64,000 bases of DNA, taken from Symsagittifera roscoffensis. Its lineage: Eukaryota; Xenacoelomorpha; Acoela; Convolutidae. The notes under the pieces are model-generated. The model was given only the letters and a program-made list of their open reading frames with translations, made no database searches and was not told the origin of the DNA. Location of the stretch: NCBI RefSeq assembly GCF_963678635.1, contig NC_087065.1, positions 53,017,858 through 53,081,857 on the forward strand, given 5' to 3'. Numbering within the stretch: the first letter of the stretch is position 1; the number at the start of each line of letters is the position of its first letter. This document shows positions 11,253 to 22,899 of this stretch, piece by piece. A program made the position numbers and the translations under genes.

Positions 11253-11378
11253 AAACGAGTTCATGGAAAACCAATGAAACGTCGCAAAAAGTTGACTGAT
11301 ATACTAATTGGAGCCTTCTCCGTACCTCATGGTCTTATCGGAATCGAAAAACTCCACAATTTTTTCCTCGGTGTTTAA
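11253..11378 (+). CDS. Putative secreted peptide precursor, exon 2 (dibasic-rich)
   Basis: Entered in phase 0 after AAATCAAG|, this 41-codon exon begins KRVHGKPMKRRKKLTDILIG and ends LHNFFLGV before TAA. Clusters KR and KRRKK are classical prohormone-convertase sites, leaving a candidate C-terminal peptide of about 28 residues without cysteines. Joined to 11071-11157 it gives a 70-residue secreted precursor with a 95-nt intron that carries a T-rich stretch. The RRKKL-x-D-I-L run faintly resembles RRKRL-V-N-L-L in the 33-kb exon. Function unknown. Confidence 0.42.
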   Translation, partial: KRVHGKPMKRRKKLTDILIGAFSVPHGLIGIEKLHNFFLGV

Positions 11379-11379
11379 G

Positions 11380-13140
11380 CTAATTTAAAGCCAAGTGGAT
11401 GAAATTGAGCCACTTTTGTTGGCGGCATTTTAGCAATGATAATCTTTGAAAATAGAGTCCACCCCTCGTAAAATTTTGAGAATAGCAACTCGAAGAATTT
11501 TGGTTAATCCCTTAGGAAATATTAATTTAAGGCACTGCACCCATTCCCCCTCATTCGCAAATTTACGAGCATCCAAATAGTACACATTTACATAAAAACA
11601 TTCAAAAAAAGAATGGCCAAATCTTTTTTTTCTGAGAATGACCAACTTTTCTTGGCTTTAGATGTTTCTCTGGGTCTTTACTTAATTTCAAAGAACAAGC
11701 AGTTATTAACTTCTACCAGTTAAATTAATCATTTAATAACTTGAACTTGGACAACTTGATTATTTCGAATACTGAATGTGGAAATCAAATCATTGCATCT
11801 TTCACAGTCTACCTCCCGTCATTCCTCAGTTTTTGAATTCATCATTAAAATATAACTTTTTCTCGCTTGTTTTCGTGGCTGTTTGTTGCAGCCTTAAGCT
11901 TTTCGAGCTATATTAAATTACGCATTTCATTTCCAATTATTATGAAACTGACTTAGTATGTTAAAATCAATGCTTTCAATATTCAATGACTTCAACTTAG
12001 CCTTTAATGTTACCTTAAAAAATAAAGTGAAAAATATTCATCAAAAAAGGGTTGAAAATACATGAATGCAGAGCTAAAGTACCCCCTTCCACTTTTTGGT
12101 GAAAAATTAGAATAATTCACAATATGGCTAGTTATTTCCATTTCTAACACAGAAAACTTCATACACTCTCTAATTTTTGATTACACTCAATGTTGAGCTA
12201 TTTGATTGTGAGCTACAAAGCGCATTTAATGGACCAAGTCGAACCAGACTTGCAAAAGTTTGCATACCAATAACAGTGTGCAAAAAATGCATAAAATCAG
12301 GACATAGTAAATACCTTTAGTTATAAAAAATATCCCAAGATTTTTTTTTAATCTCAACTTATCTTTTCCAACGAAGAAGCTAATTCACATTCAGAAGTCA
12401 GTAGCTAAGTTAGGATAAATAAAATAGCATCTGATAGTCAAACTTGGTCATTAAATATTGGGTCAGCAAAATGAAACTGCGTTCGATGATCTTTTATATT
12501 TCAATATTTTCTGCCATGGTTATTGAACCACTCGCCTTAGTCCTGCGGGTAAGTATACTCCTTTCAATCAGCGAGCTATGCGACCGGTTTAGAATTTAAC
12601 AAAACCAAAACAATAGAGTACATTTTCTATTATCTATAATTGAATGTTTCAACCAAGGTCTTCTAGTCAGAATTCAAAAACGGAAACCATAGAAAACAAG
12701 GATAGCCGGTTGCTGTGCACGTAGCACAGAATGTTCCGACCACATTCTCAATTTTTTTTTCAAGTTAGTGTCTGTTTTTTCATGTACTTCGTGTGATGAT
12801 GAGCTATACAAAACGCGTAGAAATTTAGTTAACTAGGCATAAACGACTACAATTATCTTCAAAAATATGAGTGAACAGAAAAGATGAAAACTCGAAAAAT
12901 TTTCTATTTTTTCTTCATTTTTTTGCATTAAAAGTTTCAAATACTTTCGAAAGATTTTTTTTTGCCGGAGAAGCTCTCTATAAAGCATCCCAAAATATAT
13001 TTCCTTTTAGTAAAAGTATCAATTTTTAACCTTAATTGATAATTTTTATACATAACGAACGTTACTCGATTGCTTTAATAGCTCGAAAATATACAAAAAA
13101 TTAAAAATTTCGAACCGTTTTTTCTCGATGGGAACTTTTT
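11380..13140. other. Stretch around the P2 signal exon
   Basis: Apart from the exon at 12471-12548, only A+T-rich sequence. Near 12705-12740 a GTTGCTGTGCACGTAGCACAGAATGTTCCGACC motif recurs in parts near 14543, 31370, 36040, 36070 and 47375, so it marks another dispersed repeat family of unknown extent. Confidence 0.4.
12471..12548 (+). CDS. Cys-loop peptide precursor P2, exon 1 (signal peptide)
   Basis: ATG then MKLRSMIFYISIFSAMVIEP and LALVLR, a good signal peptide, ending at a consensus donor CTGCGG|GTAAGT in phase 0. The next well-formed phase-0 exon on this strand is at 21825; joining them gives a complete secreted precursor, but the intron would be about 9.3 kb and would contain the 2.25-kb tandem duplication. 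The pairing is therefore an inference; the exon itself is well supported by its signal peptide and donor. Confidence 0.5.
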
Positions 13141-13150
13141 TGTTAGAAAT

Positions 13151-13315
13151 TTGTTAATGTCGTTCGAATCACGACTGAAAGGGCTTTAATATGATATATC
13201 ACCCAACCTAATCCGATGACTTTTTGTGGTAACTGATTTTGCGTGGAAAACAAAAAAAATGTAAAACACACCTGCTCACAAAAAGTTCCTCCCCATTTTC
13301 TATAGTCGGAAAAAT
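13151..13315 (+). repeat. Dispersed ~160-bp repeat (GTTCGAATC...GATATATCAC), copy 1
   Basis: Shares GTCGTTCGAATCACGACTGA, AAGGGCTTTAATATGATATATCAC, CCGATGA and AACTGATTTTGCGT with segments at 32696-32850 and 34021-34180, and in shorter form at 33838-33895 and about 39990-40030. All are in the same orientation. The GTTCGAATC core resembles a polymerase III B box, so a SINE is possible but no A box is clear. Confidence 0.5.
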
Positions 13316-13656
13316 AAGCTTAAACTTTTAAAATTCTAACAAAAAATAACTGAAATAAAATAGCAAAATCTGACATGCAGTATCAAATGAGTTTGAACTT
13401 CAACAAAATCAAATTTTTGTTTTCGGCATAAAATGCTTATACAACTGTTTCGGCGAAAGAAAGCAACTAAATAAAAGTCATTTTTCCCGTTGAATATTTT
13501 TAGTTTAGATAAAATTTGTGATACCTATATATTCACACGCAAGATGCAACTCCTACACACCATACGTAACCAAGAAATCGAACAAGGCCCAACAAAGATA
13601 ATCACTATCTTGGCAAATCACTAACTTGGCTAACAAAAACTACTCGCAAACTTTTT

Positions 13657-14400
13657 ACACACAGAGGCCAAGCGGAGCACACAAACATAGCACTGCAAGC
13701 AAGCAGACAAAAAAAGGAACGCCACAAGTTCAAAAAAAATTTCGAAAAATCGATCACTAAAGAATTACAAAACTTTGTCTCCAAAGATGTTCAGTTTGCA
13801 GAAAACACGTCCTTAAACAAAATCGCTGGCATTAAAAAAGTAATCAAAAACACTATATAACGAGCGGCGTCTAAGACGACTTAAGTTCGGTAAACTCCCG
13901 TTGACGCAAAAACAAAATTGTTGTCATTCATAGCTTTTGAAAATTCTGAAGTTCTTAGCTTTACACTTCGCACCCCTCCAGAAACACACAAAAGGATAAA
14001 AACTTTCCCATGAAATGACTTTCAAGTCAGCTCATTAAGGCAAACATCAGATTTATGAATCTTACTAATGAGAGTAATTCTTTCAAAAAAGTTTCAATTG
14101 CAATTAAAATCGCTTAGAGCACAAAAAAATCTGTGATGCAAAACTAATAGGCCAGTAAATTTGTTTGAAACGGGATACTTATCTTTAAAAAAGTCCGGGA
14201 CAGATTCGAACGCAGAATTTGCACTATCCCAGGAGCAGCCGTTACCTCCAGATCAAAAGTTCCCGAAAACTTTCGAAACTTGAACCTACTATAAACCAAG
14301 CTATCTATCAACAGATTCAACTAATTTGTTATGCAAGTTGATAACATGAATAAAAAAACAGTCTTTATCCCGATTTGACAATACTTCCTAATCATAAGCG
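13657..14400 (+). mobile_element. Family X element, copy X2 (short, diverged)
   Basis: Starts ACACAGAGGCCAAGCGGAGC, a damaged form of the family X 5' end. A tRNA-like segment in inverted orientation lies at about 14196-14275 (minus-strand GATCTGGAGGTAACGG as A-box region, GCGTTCGAATC as B box). The tail GTTGATAACATGAATAAAAAAACAGTC...CCCGATT near 14337-14380 matches the tails of other copies. No 3' hairpin is recognisable. Confidence 0.45.
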
Positions 14401-14832
14401 CAGTCAGTAGTTTCTATTAGATGAAAGTTCATGTTCTACAAACACACATCCATTTGACCCTGTTTCCATCAAAACATCTTAAGTAGAAACAGTTTATTCG
14501 ATAATAATTCACAAAGAACTTTTAACAGACAAATAAGGATGACCTGTTGCTGTGCACGTTTCAAAAAAATATCCCAATAAAAGTGTTTGAAGTAAAATTC
14601 CAAACATTGCCAACAGACAGTTGGGAAAGACAGTTTGAACGCAGCAAACAGAAAAAAAAACACTGACTTAGTTTTTGAAAAATTCTCGGAGAAATTGAAA
14701 GATAGCCTTATTGCTCTTTGAATTTGTAGTACAATTTATGATTCACACTTTTTTACTAAGATTAAAATTAACTTAATTTGAGAAAGCCGGATTAATAAGT
14801 TAATTTAAAGCCGGATTAATTTTATTTCGCTG

Positions 14833-14961
14833 GAAAATCTAACAACTAAATTCCATGAATTAGTACCTGAATTAGAAGAAGAACTGCAAGAAGGAGAGAT
14901 ATCGGGCAAAATAACTTATATTATCTCAGATCGTAACTTCGAGGCCAGCCTCTCATCGTGA
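14833..14961 (+). CDS. Candidate coding segment, unidentified (E-rich)
   Basis: A plus-strand frame reading ENLTTKFHELVPELEEELQE and then GEISGKITYIISDRNFEASLSS to a TGA. It stands out by glutamate content and balanced codon use. Upstream, GCCGGATTAAT occurs twice (about 14785 and 14811), so it sits beside a local duplication. No start codon or convincing acceptor; it may be an exon or a transposon relic. Confidence 0.25.
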   Translation, partial: ENLTTKFHELVPELEEELQEGEISGKITYIISDRNFEASLSS

Positions 14962-15080
14962 CACTGGTAAATTTTGTGTCATTTAGTCTCATTGTAAATT
15001 TCGTATCAATTAGTAGGACCAATTTTTTGCAATAATACAAAAAAACGCGAGTTTACACAGAGCTCTTTCAGTCACTGTCA

Positions 15081-17336
15081 GAGAAAGAGTCGAAATAAAA
15101 TTAAAAATTTGCAAAATATTTACCCTTAGTAAAAATGAAGCAGCTACATATGCTAAAAAAATTGCCAGCTCAATGCAGCAAAAGTGGCACCAAATACAAA
15201 GTGACACAATTATGTATAGATTATGCATTTCAAAAAAACTAGCATGTAACGCACATCGGGTGCTTCAAACAGAGTTATAATTAGGAAAACTGCTTATATA
15301 ACAGATATCAAAAAAAACAAGAGAAAAGGAATGCAACCATAATAGTAGAGCGGGGCATCCAACAACGCTTCTGATTTCAAAAATTCAACGATGAAAAAAT
15401 TCAACTTAGAAGTTCTTTTTTTTTAACTAAAATGGTCAAATCTCCTAAACAACAGGATTTCTGGTCTTCATTTTTTTAACTCAAGAACAAAACATTTATA
15501 TAGCAAACATCATACAACTGCACTGTCTATCTTTACAAAAACTTATTTGAAACGACTTGATTTGCGAAACCATCGAAGTTGTAAATGAATCTCTTGTTTA
15601 TCTTAGTTTATGTTTTCATTAGCCAACTTATATCGTTTACTGCCATCAATCTGTTAATCCAGAGTAATTAGTATCAAAGTATTAGGCTCATCTTCTTAAT
15701 TTTAAACTTTAAAAATTTGAAAGATCGAAAAATTCAATTTTTGAAAATTATAATTTTTTGAAATATAATTTCTTTGAAAAATTTTGAAAAATCATTAGAA
15801 CGTGATAACTATGAAAGTTAAGGGCGCTGAGTGGTAATATTTTTTTAGTCCATATAAAAACCTCTTGAGAGTACCTTGACGGCACTTCACCATAATAATG
15901 AGAATTGCAAACATAATGAAATTCTTTTAGAATTTATGAAAAACCATAATAAAAGCAAACCTCGGAAACTAAGACAATTTGAGAAGTCAAAAATCAAGAC
16001 AAGATCTGCAAATTCTGAAATTGAATTGGGGAAACCCACTTTAGGGTTGAAAAACTCAAAAATTACAAAGTTTTTGAAAAATTTAGCTAAAATCAGAAAA
16101 ACGTCATATCTCAGAAACTAACGATCATGAGCAATCAAATTTGGAGACAAAATCTGCTACCTCTGAGAGTATCATGACAGCAACCCACTGTAAGTTCGGG
16201 ATATTCAAAATTTGTGAGGATGTTTGTTATTCAAGTTTTTTGAAAAACTTTGAAAAACCATAAAACGTCATATCTCGAAAACTAATAGAACTTGAGCACT
16301 CATATCTGGACGCAAGGTTCGCAACCCCTAGGAAAACCCTTATAGCACCGCACAAAAGGGTTGCTAATTTCAATCTCGGCAAGTACGCACTGAAACGAAA
16401 AACTCCCGTTAAATAATGTATAGATGGATCCATCCCATCTTTACACAATTCTTCACTGCGCAGCCCTCCTTCATTCTCATGCTGGCATCATAGCTACAAT
16501 ATTAAATCGTGCCTTACAATTGTCTTAGCACTCGTCAATTTGAAAAATCGAAATATAATACATATACTAAGCAGTGCAATACACGATACAGCTTAAGCGT
16601 GAAAGAAAACTTTCGCTACCCATGCAAAAACAATACGTTGAAAATTATGGCGAAATAAACAAGCCCGCATATAAACATATAATAATAAATGCGAGATAAT
16701 AAAAGTTTGAAAATTAATGAAATCGAGCTTTTTATCGTACTTTTGTTTGAAATAAATAGCTTTTTTCGGTTCACGAATAGTTGTACTATTACACTACGCT
16801 CGCTGAAGTTCGATAGTGTAAACATATCGCACTGGAAAATAGCTTTGGGTTCTCTTAAATTAAATATCGACGAAGTATCACTGTGCTTATAAATCAGCCC
16901 AACGACTGCATAAGATGCATGAATTAGACAAGGCTCTATACATATAATCAACAGCATACTACGCATGAGTTACTGGGTGTGTGGTCGCACTTCATTTGAA
17001 AGAAAAAAAGGTTGCAAAAAAAAATCTCTTACATTTGAGAATTTTTTTATCACAATAAGAAGCCGGTGGTATTCAATAACTCAGTTTGATAAATCATAAT
17101 TTCCCATAATATAAATAACAGATTTCCTCGAAAATGGTATTTTACTTGCCACGCACTTAATGACTGAAAATTATTTCTGGGAAAACATGCCAAGTAAGCA
17201 ACTGAATTTTAAACACAGAGGCGAAGCAAAGCTTCGCGAGACTTGCGATGCAAAAGAATTCTGAAAAATGAAGTTGAAAAACTTACTTGCAAAAATAACT
17301 CGAAAAGTTGAAAAACATACAGCTACAAAAACTTCA
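15081..17336 (+). repeat. Tandem duplication, unit 1 (2256 bp)
   Basis: Repeated almost exactly by 17337-19589. It begins GAGAAAGAGTCGAAATAAAA and ends CTACAAAAACTTCA; the join shares TCA with the left flank, so microhomology may have mediated the duplication. By eye the copies differ at roughly a dozen substitutions plus a few homopolymer indels. It contains a signal-peptide-like exon (15585-15663) and, at its end, the 5' hairpin of a family X copy (GCGAAGC 17221-17227, AAA, GCTTCGC 17231-17237). The 116-codon minus ORF at 16616-16966 is kept in both copies but shows no family resemblance. Confidence 0.9.
15585..15663 (+). CDS. Candidate signal-peptide exon (copy a)
   Basis: ATG then MNLLFILVYVFISQLISFTA and INLLIQ, strongly hydrophobic with no charged residue. 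A donor-like CAGA|GTAATT follows in phase 1; unspliced, the frame ends two codons later. The same exon recurs at 17838-17916 in the second duplication unit. No partner exon can be assigned, and a chance hydrophobic ORF in A+T-rich DNA is possible. Confidence 0.28.
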
Positions 17337-19589
17337 GAGAAAGAGTCGAAATAAAATTAAAAATTTGCAAAATATTTACCCTTAGTAAAATTGAAGCAGC
17401 TACATATGCTAAAAAATTGCCAGCTCAATGCAGCAAAAGTGGCACCAAATACAAAGTGACACAATTATGTATAGATTATGCATTTCAAAAAAACTAGCAT
17501 GTAACGCACATCGGGTGCTTCAAACAGAGTTATAATTAGGAAAACTGCTTATATAACAGATATAAAAAAAACAAGAGAAAAGGAAAGCAACCATAATAGT
17601 AGAGCGGGGCATCCAACAACGCTTCTGATTTCAAAAATTCAACGATGAAAAAATTCAACTTAGAAGTTCTGTTTTTTAACTAAAATGGTCAAATCTCCTA
17701 AACAACAGGATTTCTGGTCTTCATTTTTTAAACTCAAGAACAAAACATTTATATAGCAAACATCATACAACTGCACTGTCTATCTTTACAAAAACTTATT
17801 TGAAACGATTTGATTTGCGAAACCATCGAAGTTGTAAATGAATCTCTTGTTTATCTTAGTTTATGTTTTCATTAGCCAACTTATATCGTTTACTGCCATC
17901 AATCTGTTAATCCAGAGTAATTAGTATCAAAGTATTAGGCTCATCTTCTTAATTTTAAACATTAAAAATTTGAAAGATCGAAAAATTCAATTTTTGAAAA
18001 TTATAATTTTTTGAAATATAATTTCTTTGAAAAATTTTGAAAAATCATTAGAACGTGATAACTATGAAAGTTAAGGGCGCTGAGTGGTAATATTTTTTTA
18101 GTCCATATAAAAACCTCTTGAGAGTACCTCGACGGCACTTCACCATAATAATGAGAATTGCAAACATAATGAAATTCTTTTAGAATTTATGAAAAACCAT
18201 AATAAAAGCAAACCTCGGAAACTAAGACAATTTGAGAAGTCAAAAATCAAGACAAGATCTGCAAATTCTGAAATTGAATTGGGGAAACCCACTTTAGGGT
18301 TGAAAAACTCAAAAATTACAAAGTTTTTGAAAAATTTTGCTAAAATCAGAAAAACGTCATATCTCAGAAACTAACGATCATGAGCAATCAAATTTGGAGA
18401 CAAAATCTGCTACCTCTGAGAGTATCATGACAGCAACCCACTGTAAGTTCGGGATATTCAAAATTTGTGAGGATGTTTGTTATTCAAGTTTTTTGAAAAA
18501 CTTTGAAAAACCATAAAACGTCATATCTCGAAAACTAATAGAACTTGAGCAGTCATATCTGGACGCAAGGTTCGCAACCCCTAGGAAAACCCTTATAGCA
18601 CCGCACAAAAGGGTTGCTAATTTCAATCTCGGCAAGTACGCACTGAAACGAAAAACTCCCGTTAAATAATGTATAGATGGATCCATCCCATCTTTACACA
18701 ATTCTTCACTGCGCAGCCCTCCTTCATTCTCATGCTGGCATCATAGCTACAATATTAAATCGTGCCTTACAATTGTCTTAGCACTCGTCAATTTGAAAAA
18801 TCGAAATATAATACATATACTAAGCAGTGCAATACACGATACAGCTTAAGCGTGAAAGAAAACTTTCGCTACCCATGCAAAAACAATACGTTGAAAATTA
18901 TGGCGAAATAAACAAGCCCGCATATAAACATATAATAATAAATGCGAGATAATAAAAGTTTGAAAATTAATGAAATCGAGCTTTTTATCGTACTTTTGTT
19001 TGAAATAAATAGCTTTTTTCGGTTCACGAATAGTTGTACTATTACACTACGCTCGCTGAAGTTCGATAGTGTAAACATATCGCACTGGAAAATAGCTTTG
19101 GGTTCTCTTAAATTAAATATCGACGAAGTATCACTGTGCTTATAAATCAGCCCAACGACTGCATAAGATGCATGAATTAGACAAGGCTCTATACATATAA
19201 TCAACAGCATACTACGCATGAGTTACTGGGTGTGTGGTCGCACTTCATTTGAAAGAAAAAAAGGTTGCAAAAAAAAATCTCTTACATTTGAGAATTTTTT
19301 TATCACAATAAGAAGCCGGTGGTATTCAATAACTCAGTTTGATAAATCATAATTTCCCATAATATAAAGAACAGATTTCCTCGAAAATGGTATTTTACTT
19401 GTCACGCACTTAATGACTGGAAATTATTTCTGGGAAAACATGCCAAGTAAGCAACTGAATTTTAAACACAGAGGCGAAGCAAAGCTTCGCGAGACTTGCG
19501 ATGCAAAAGAATTCTGAAAAATGAAGTTGAAAAACTTACTTGCAAAAATAACTCGAAAAGTTGAAAAACATACAGCTACAAAAACTTCA
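17337..19589 (+). repeat. Tandem duplication, unit 2 (2253 bp)
   Basis: Second copy of 15081-17336, offset 2253 bp over most of its length, with the family X hairpin at 19474-19480/19484-19490. Near identity implies a recent duplication, or an assembly artefact in which two haplotypes were placed in tandem. Confidence 0.9.
17838..17916 (+). CDS. Candidate signal-peptide exon (copy b)
   Basis: Duplicate of 15585-15663, with the same hydrophobic reading and the same CAGA|GTAATT donor-like site, created by the 2.25-kb tandem duplication. Confidence 0.25.
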
Positions 19590-20890
19590 TGGGTGTATAG
19601 AAAGAAGTTCATAAACAGCCTAAAAAAGAATTAAAAATGAATTACCAAGCGTCAAAAAAATTTAATTGGAAGCCTTTGAGCCAAAACAAAGTTGTTGTCA
19701 TAAAAAACTTCATTATGTTTTAAAAAATTTACGATTCATCCTATCTGAAACACATAATCGCATGCGAATATATTTTCCCTCGAAATTATGCAAAAAAAGT
19801 TGACAAGAGATATGAAATGAGTCCTATGAACAAAGTTATAAGCCTTATTAATGTAGCTTCAACATCAGATCCATTTTTATTTATCTAGATTTTTAGAACC
19901 CGAAAAATTTTCAACGAATATTAATTCAGCAGTGCATACTGTTCAACACAGCAGCAGTGGATACTTTCCATCACCATCAAACAAATTTTTGACAGTAAAA
20001 ACTGGAACCTATAGCTTCTTTTCTGGCAATTTTAGGGTTTATCTTCTAAAGAAGTCAAAACCACTATGACCAAGGTGCTTTGACTCTATTCTGCTCCCCA
20101 ATTTGATTTTGACAAATTGCTATTTGAAATGACTTTCGCTGTAATAAATCATATTAAAACATGGCAGTATTAATTAATTTATCTAGTGTCACAAATTTTT
20201 TAAAACAAAAAGAATAGACAAATTACAAACTTTCTCAGGAAACTTCAATTAGAAAGCCAATGAGAGGCATCGAGATTATTACAAAAACATAGATGTGAAC
20301 ATTAGAAAATTAATTAAGGCAAATCAAGCCAGAATAGGCCGCCTATTTGGGCCGAAACATGCAAATTTAGGCAGAAAAAGCAAAAGAATATACTTTTTTG
20401 TCGACAGAAACGTCAATAAAATTGACTTTTTGCATTTTCCCCACATGATTTTGAATATAGTTGCACCCTAGACGATGTTTCTGTCCAACTTTAAAAAGCT
20501 TAGATTAATTTAAAATGCGACTAACATCCGTGAGCACTACCTAGAGCCTTTCAGGCATTGGTGTTTTCTTCAGAATCTGTCACCCCACGCCTGCAAGCTT
20601 CTGTGTATTTCTCAGATAAAGGCCCATATTTATCTATAAAAGTCTTTAAAAAAGACGTCAAAATAGCCAAAATAGGCGGAAAAATTGCCGCTTAAATTTA
20701 TTGATCCAGAATATGAGGCAAATTATGATCAAAGACTTTGAAAGAAAAGTGTGAACAAGGGAACAGATATGCACTTTTTTTCATACATGCAGACAGCGGT
20801 GTGAACAGTTTTTAAGAAAAATGGTAATTTGGTATTTTAACTACGGGAGGGAAAACTGGGGACAAATCAGTGCTGTATTAATGAAAATAG
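19590..20890. other. Intergenic or intronic, no clear features
   Basis: A+T-rich. Near 20330-20390 and 20640-20700 the AATAGGCCG.../AGGCGGAAAAATTGCCG words suggest transposon debris. No gene is supported. Confidence 0.4.
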
Positions 20891-20895
20891 AGGTA

Positions 20896-21790
20896 ATTAG
20901 CACCACTTGCGATAAACAACAAAAAAGCCGCCACTAAGTCGCAAAAAAATCGAAAATTTTAAAAAAACTAGATCTATCAAAATGAACTATTAAGACACAC
21001 TCACCCTCATAACACAAACACACATGACTTTCTTTGCTTGCGAAATGCAATAAAATGAGATCACTAAGCCGATATAATATAGGCCGAAACCTATTACGCA
21101 GGAAAAAAAAGAAAATTTTTAAAAAGCCGGAGAAAATTATGACTAATAAAAAGTTATTAAGTTTCCCTCACCCGCACAACCCAACACACACACAAACATT
21201 AAGCTCGTCGAAAGACGCAATCTGATGCACTCAAGCTGATTTTATATAGGCAAATACCTATCAAGCGGAACAAATAGGAAAAAATCCGAAAAAAAACATT
21301 TTTAGCTTTTTGTGAGATTCAGAGTGGAGCATAAAAATATGTTTTCCTTGAAACTACTCAAAAATAATTCACTATGCCAATAAAAAATAAGCCAAAATCA
21401 TTTGGGCGGAATAAAGTTTTTAAGCGAAAAAAAAACAAAAAAAAAAAGAAAATACACGAAGTCAAAATTAGTAAAATTACAAAAAGCAGAAAAAAATCAG
21501 AACTCTAAAAGCAACTACAACATAACTTGCGTGCGATAAAAAAACAGTTTTACGATGTGCAAACTGGGGCGACAAATCATACGGAGACAAATAATAAGCC
21601 GACAATTTTTTTTGAAACGGAAAATTTCTCGTTTGAAAACAAAAACAGGTCCTATCAGCTTCGAACTCAAGAACCTTTGCCGTCCCAGGCGTATTCGTTA
21701 CATCCAGGCTAAGTGTGCCGGAGACGCAAAAAATATGAATGATTATGAGCTGAAACTAAATTTACCGGAAGAGTAATAATGGCATAGGCC
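20896..21790 (+). mobile_element. Family X element, copy X4
   Basis: Begins within the conserved 5' block (GCACCACTTGCGATAAACAAC; the GCGAAGC hairpin is lost). It shares with the 31.6-kb copy AAAACTAGATCTATCAAA, ATAATATAGG(C/T) and the module AATTCACTATGCCAATAAAAAATAAGCC. The inverted tRNA-like segment lies at about 21650-21730 (minus strand: TAGCCTGGATGTAACGAATACGCC as A-box region, GAGTTCGAAGC as B box). It ends close to the acceptor of P2 exon 2. Confidence 0.5.
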
Positions 21791-21824
21791 GTCAGAAACA
21801 CAATGGTCCCTTTTGTAATTATAG

Positions 21825-22009
21825 GTGATAGAAAAGCCTGAGCGACGCAGTTATCTAGAGCAAGAGTGGGATACAAACACAGAAGACTACCAATTAGGTC
21901 TAACAGACTTGGGAGAAGGGAGCTCTTTCGGCCCCAGTTTCATCTATGAAGACCAAATTCCACTCTGGCTGGATCTCCTTTCGACTGCAACAACAAACCA
22001 GCATCAAAG
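21825..22009 (+). CDS. Cys-loop peptide precursor P2, exon 2
   Basis: Acceptor TTTTGTAATTATAG ends at 21824. The 185-nt exon, entered in phase 0, encodes VIEKPERRSYLEQEWDTNTE followed by an acidic, aromatic stretch with IPLWLDLLS and NQHQ. It ends at AAAG|GTTTGA in phase 2, exactly the phase needed by 22219-22435. Left unspliced, the frame stops at 22058. It contains an RR site but no cysteine. With the 12471 signal exon the precursor is 159 residues. The exon stands out from its A+T-rich flanks in composition. Confidence 0.55.
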
Positions 22010-22218
22010 GTTTGATCACTTTAGCCCAAGTTTGAAAAGACAACACACTGCTTTTTGAAGTCCTCCCAAGTGCATATACTATAACAAAACAATAAGTGAT
22101 TACGATGCTCTAAATATGTTCTTGAGATTACAAAGGGAATAGAAAACTTCGATTCTTATTTCCAAACTGCATTGCATGTTTTCTATACTAAACGTCGCTT
22201 TATTCTATTTGACAATAG

Positions 22219-22435
22219 GTGGCCAGGATTCGACTTCGATCCAAGCAAGACTTTTATTGACGGCAAAAGAGGAATATCGCGTTGGTCGCAGAGAGAAATA
22301 CCTCGAGTCTACAATTCACACAAAGATGCACAGTCCATCACGGGGGGAGCAGCTTCTAAGTCCATGCAAGTAGCGAGCAAACGAGCTAGACTGTGCTCTA
22401 CATCTCTATTCAGCTGGAGCAGCCGAAGATGCTGA
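22219..22435 (+). CDS. Cys-loop peptide precursor P2, exon 3 (C-terminal Cys-loop peptide)
   Basis: Acceptor TTTGACAATAG ends at 22218. In phase 2 the exon encodes about 71 residues with KR at DGKR and ASKR and terminates KRARLCSTSLFSWSSRRC-stop. The last 16 residues match, position by position in the key residues, the ends of the 29.6-kb and 63.4-kb exons: Cys, Ser at +3, I/L at +4, Phe at +5, aromatic at +7, basic at +11, Cys at +12. I infer KR cleavage releasing a peptide closed by one disulfide. A second open frame (22176-22373) overlaps but lacks the motif. Function unknown. Confidence 0.6.
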
Positions 22436-22469
22436 AACCTTGGGTCGAAACTCCTAAAAGAAAGCTCCA

Positions 22470-22475
22470 AATAAA
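22470..22475 (+). promoter_or_regulatory. Poly(A) signal of P2
   Basis: AATAAA 34 nt after the P2 stop codon, a normal position for a cleavage/polyadenylation signal. Confidence 0.4.
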
Positions 22476-22695
22476 AGAATTTCCAACTAATCCAAATCTG
22501 TACGTGACTCGCTGAAGGACGACTTGGGAAATACTGAATGGCTATTATAACTTTTGCCAATTGGTCGGCCCTTCTGCGAAATATGGAATTCTAATTGGCA
22601 ATAGAATTTGTTTGAGCGTTGGTCCTTTTGTTATGCGCGATTTCCATCAGTTTGGTTACGAACTCATCAGTTTGGTTCAATCATTGTACTAATGT

Positions 22696-22899
22696 GTGCC
22701 AATTGGAGTGATAACTACCATCTTTCAATTTAAATTTCAAAACATTGAAGAGTTGCATGTCTTATTTAAGTTTCTCTGCGAAGAGAATAAAAGGTGGTGT
22801 AAAGTTCTTACAGGTCACCCAGATGAAAGATTTACAAAAATTAGAGTGCATGTCAGAACTGCATGGATTTTTGTGGCGATTGTTACAAGCATAGTTTGA
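22696..22899 (+). CDS. Candidate coding segment, unidentified
   Basis: A 67-codon frame without an ATG start, with moderately balanced composition (for example GHPDERFTKIRVHVRTAW). Internal AAAAG|GTGGTG and CTTACAG| could bound an intron. No motif. It may be a remnant exon. Confidence 0.18.
   Translation: MPIGVITTIFQFKFQNIEELHVLFKFLCEENKRWCKVLTGHPDERFTKIRVHVRTAWIFVAIVTSIV

Noticed and set aside
16616-16966. 116-codon minus ORF preserved at 18869-19219
   Set aside because: Identity follows from the recent tandem duplication, not selection. An overlapping plus-strand ORF is equally preserved, and no family feature is seen.
22176-22373. ATG ORF (MFSILNVALFYLTIGG...) as an independent secreted peptide
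   Set aside because: It overlaps P2 exon 3 in another frame; the frame joined in phase from 21825 ends in the motif shared with P3 and P8, which the alternative cannot explain.
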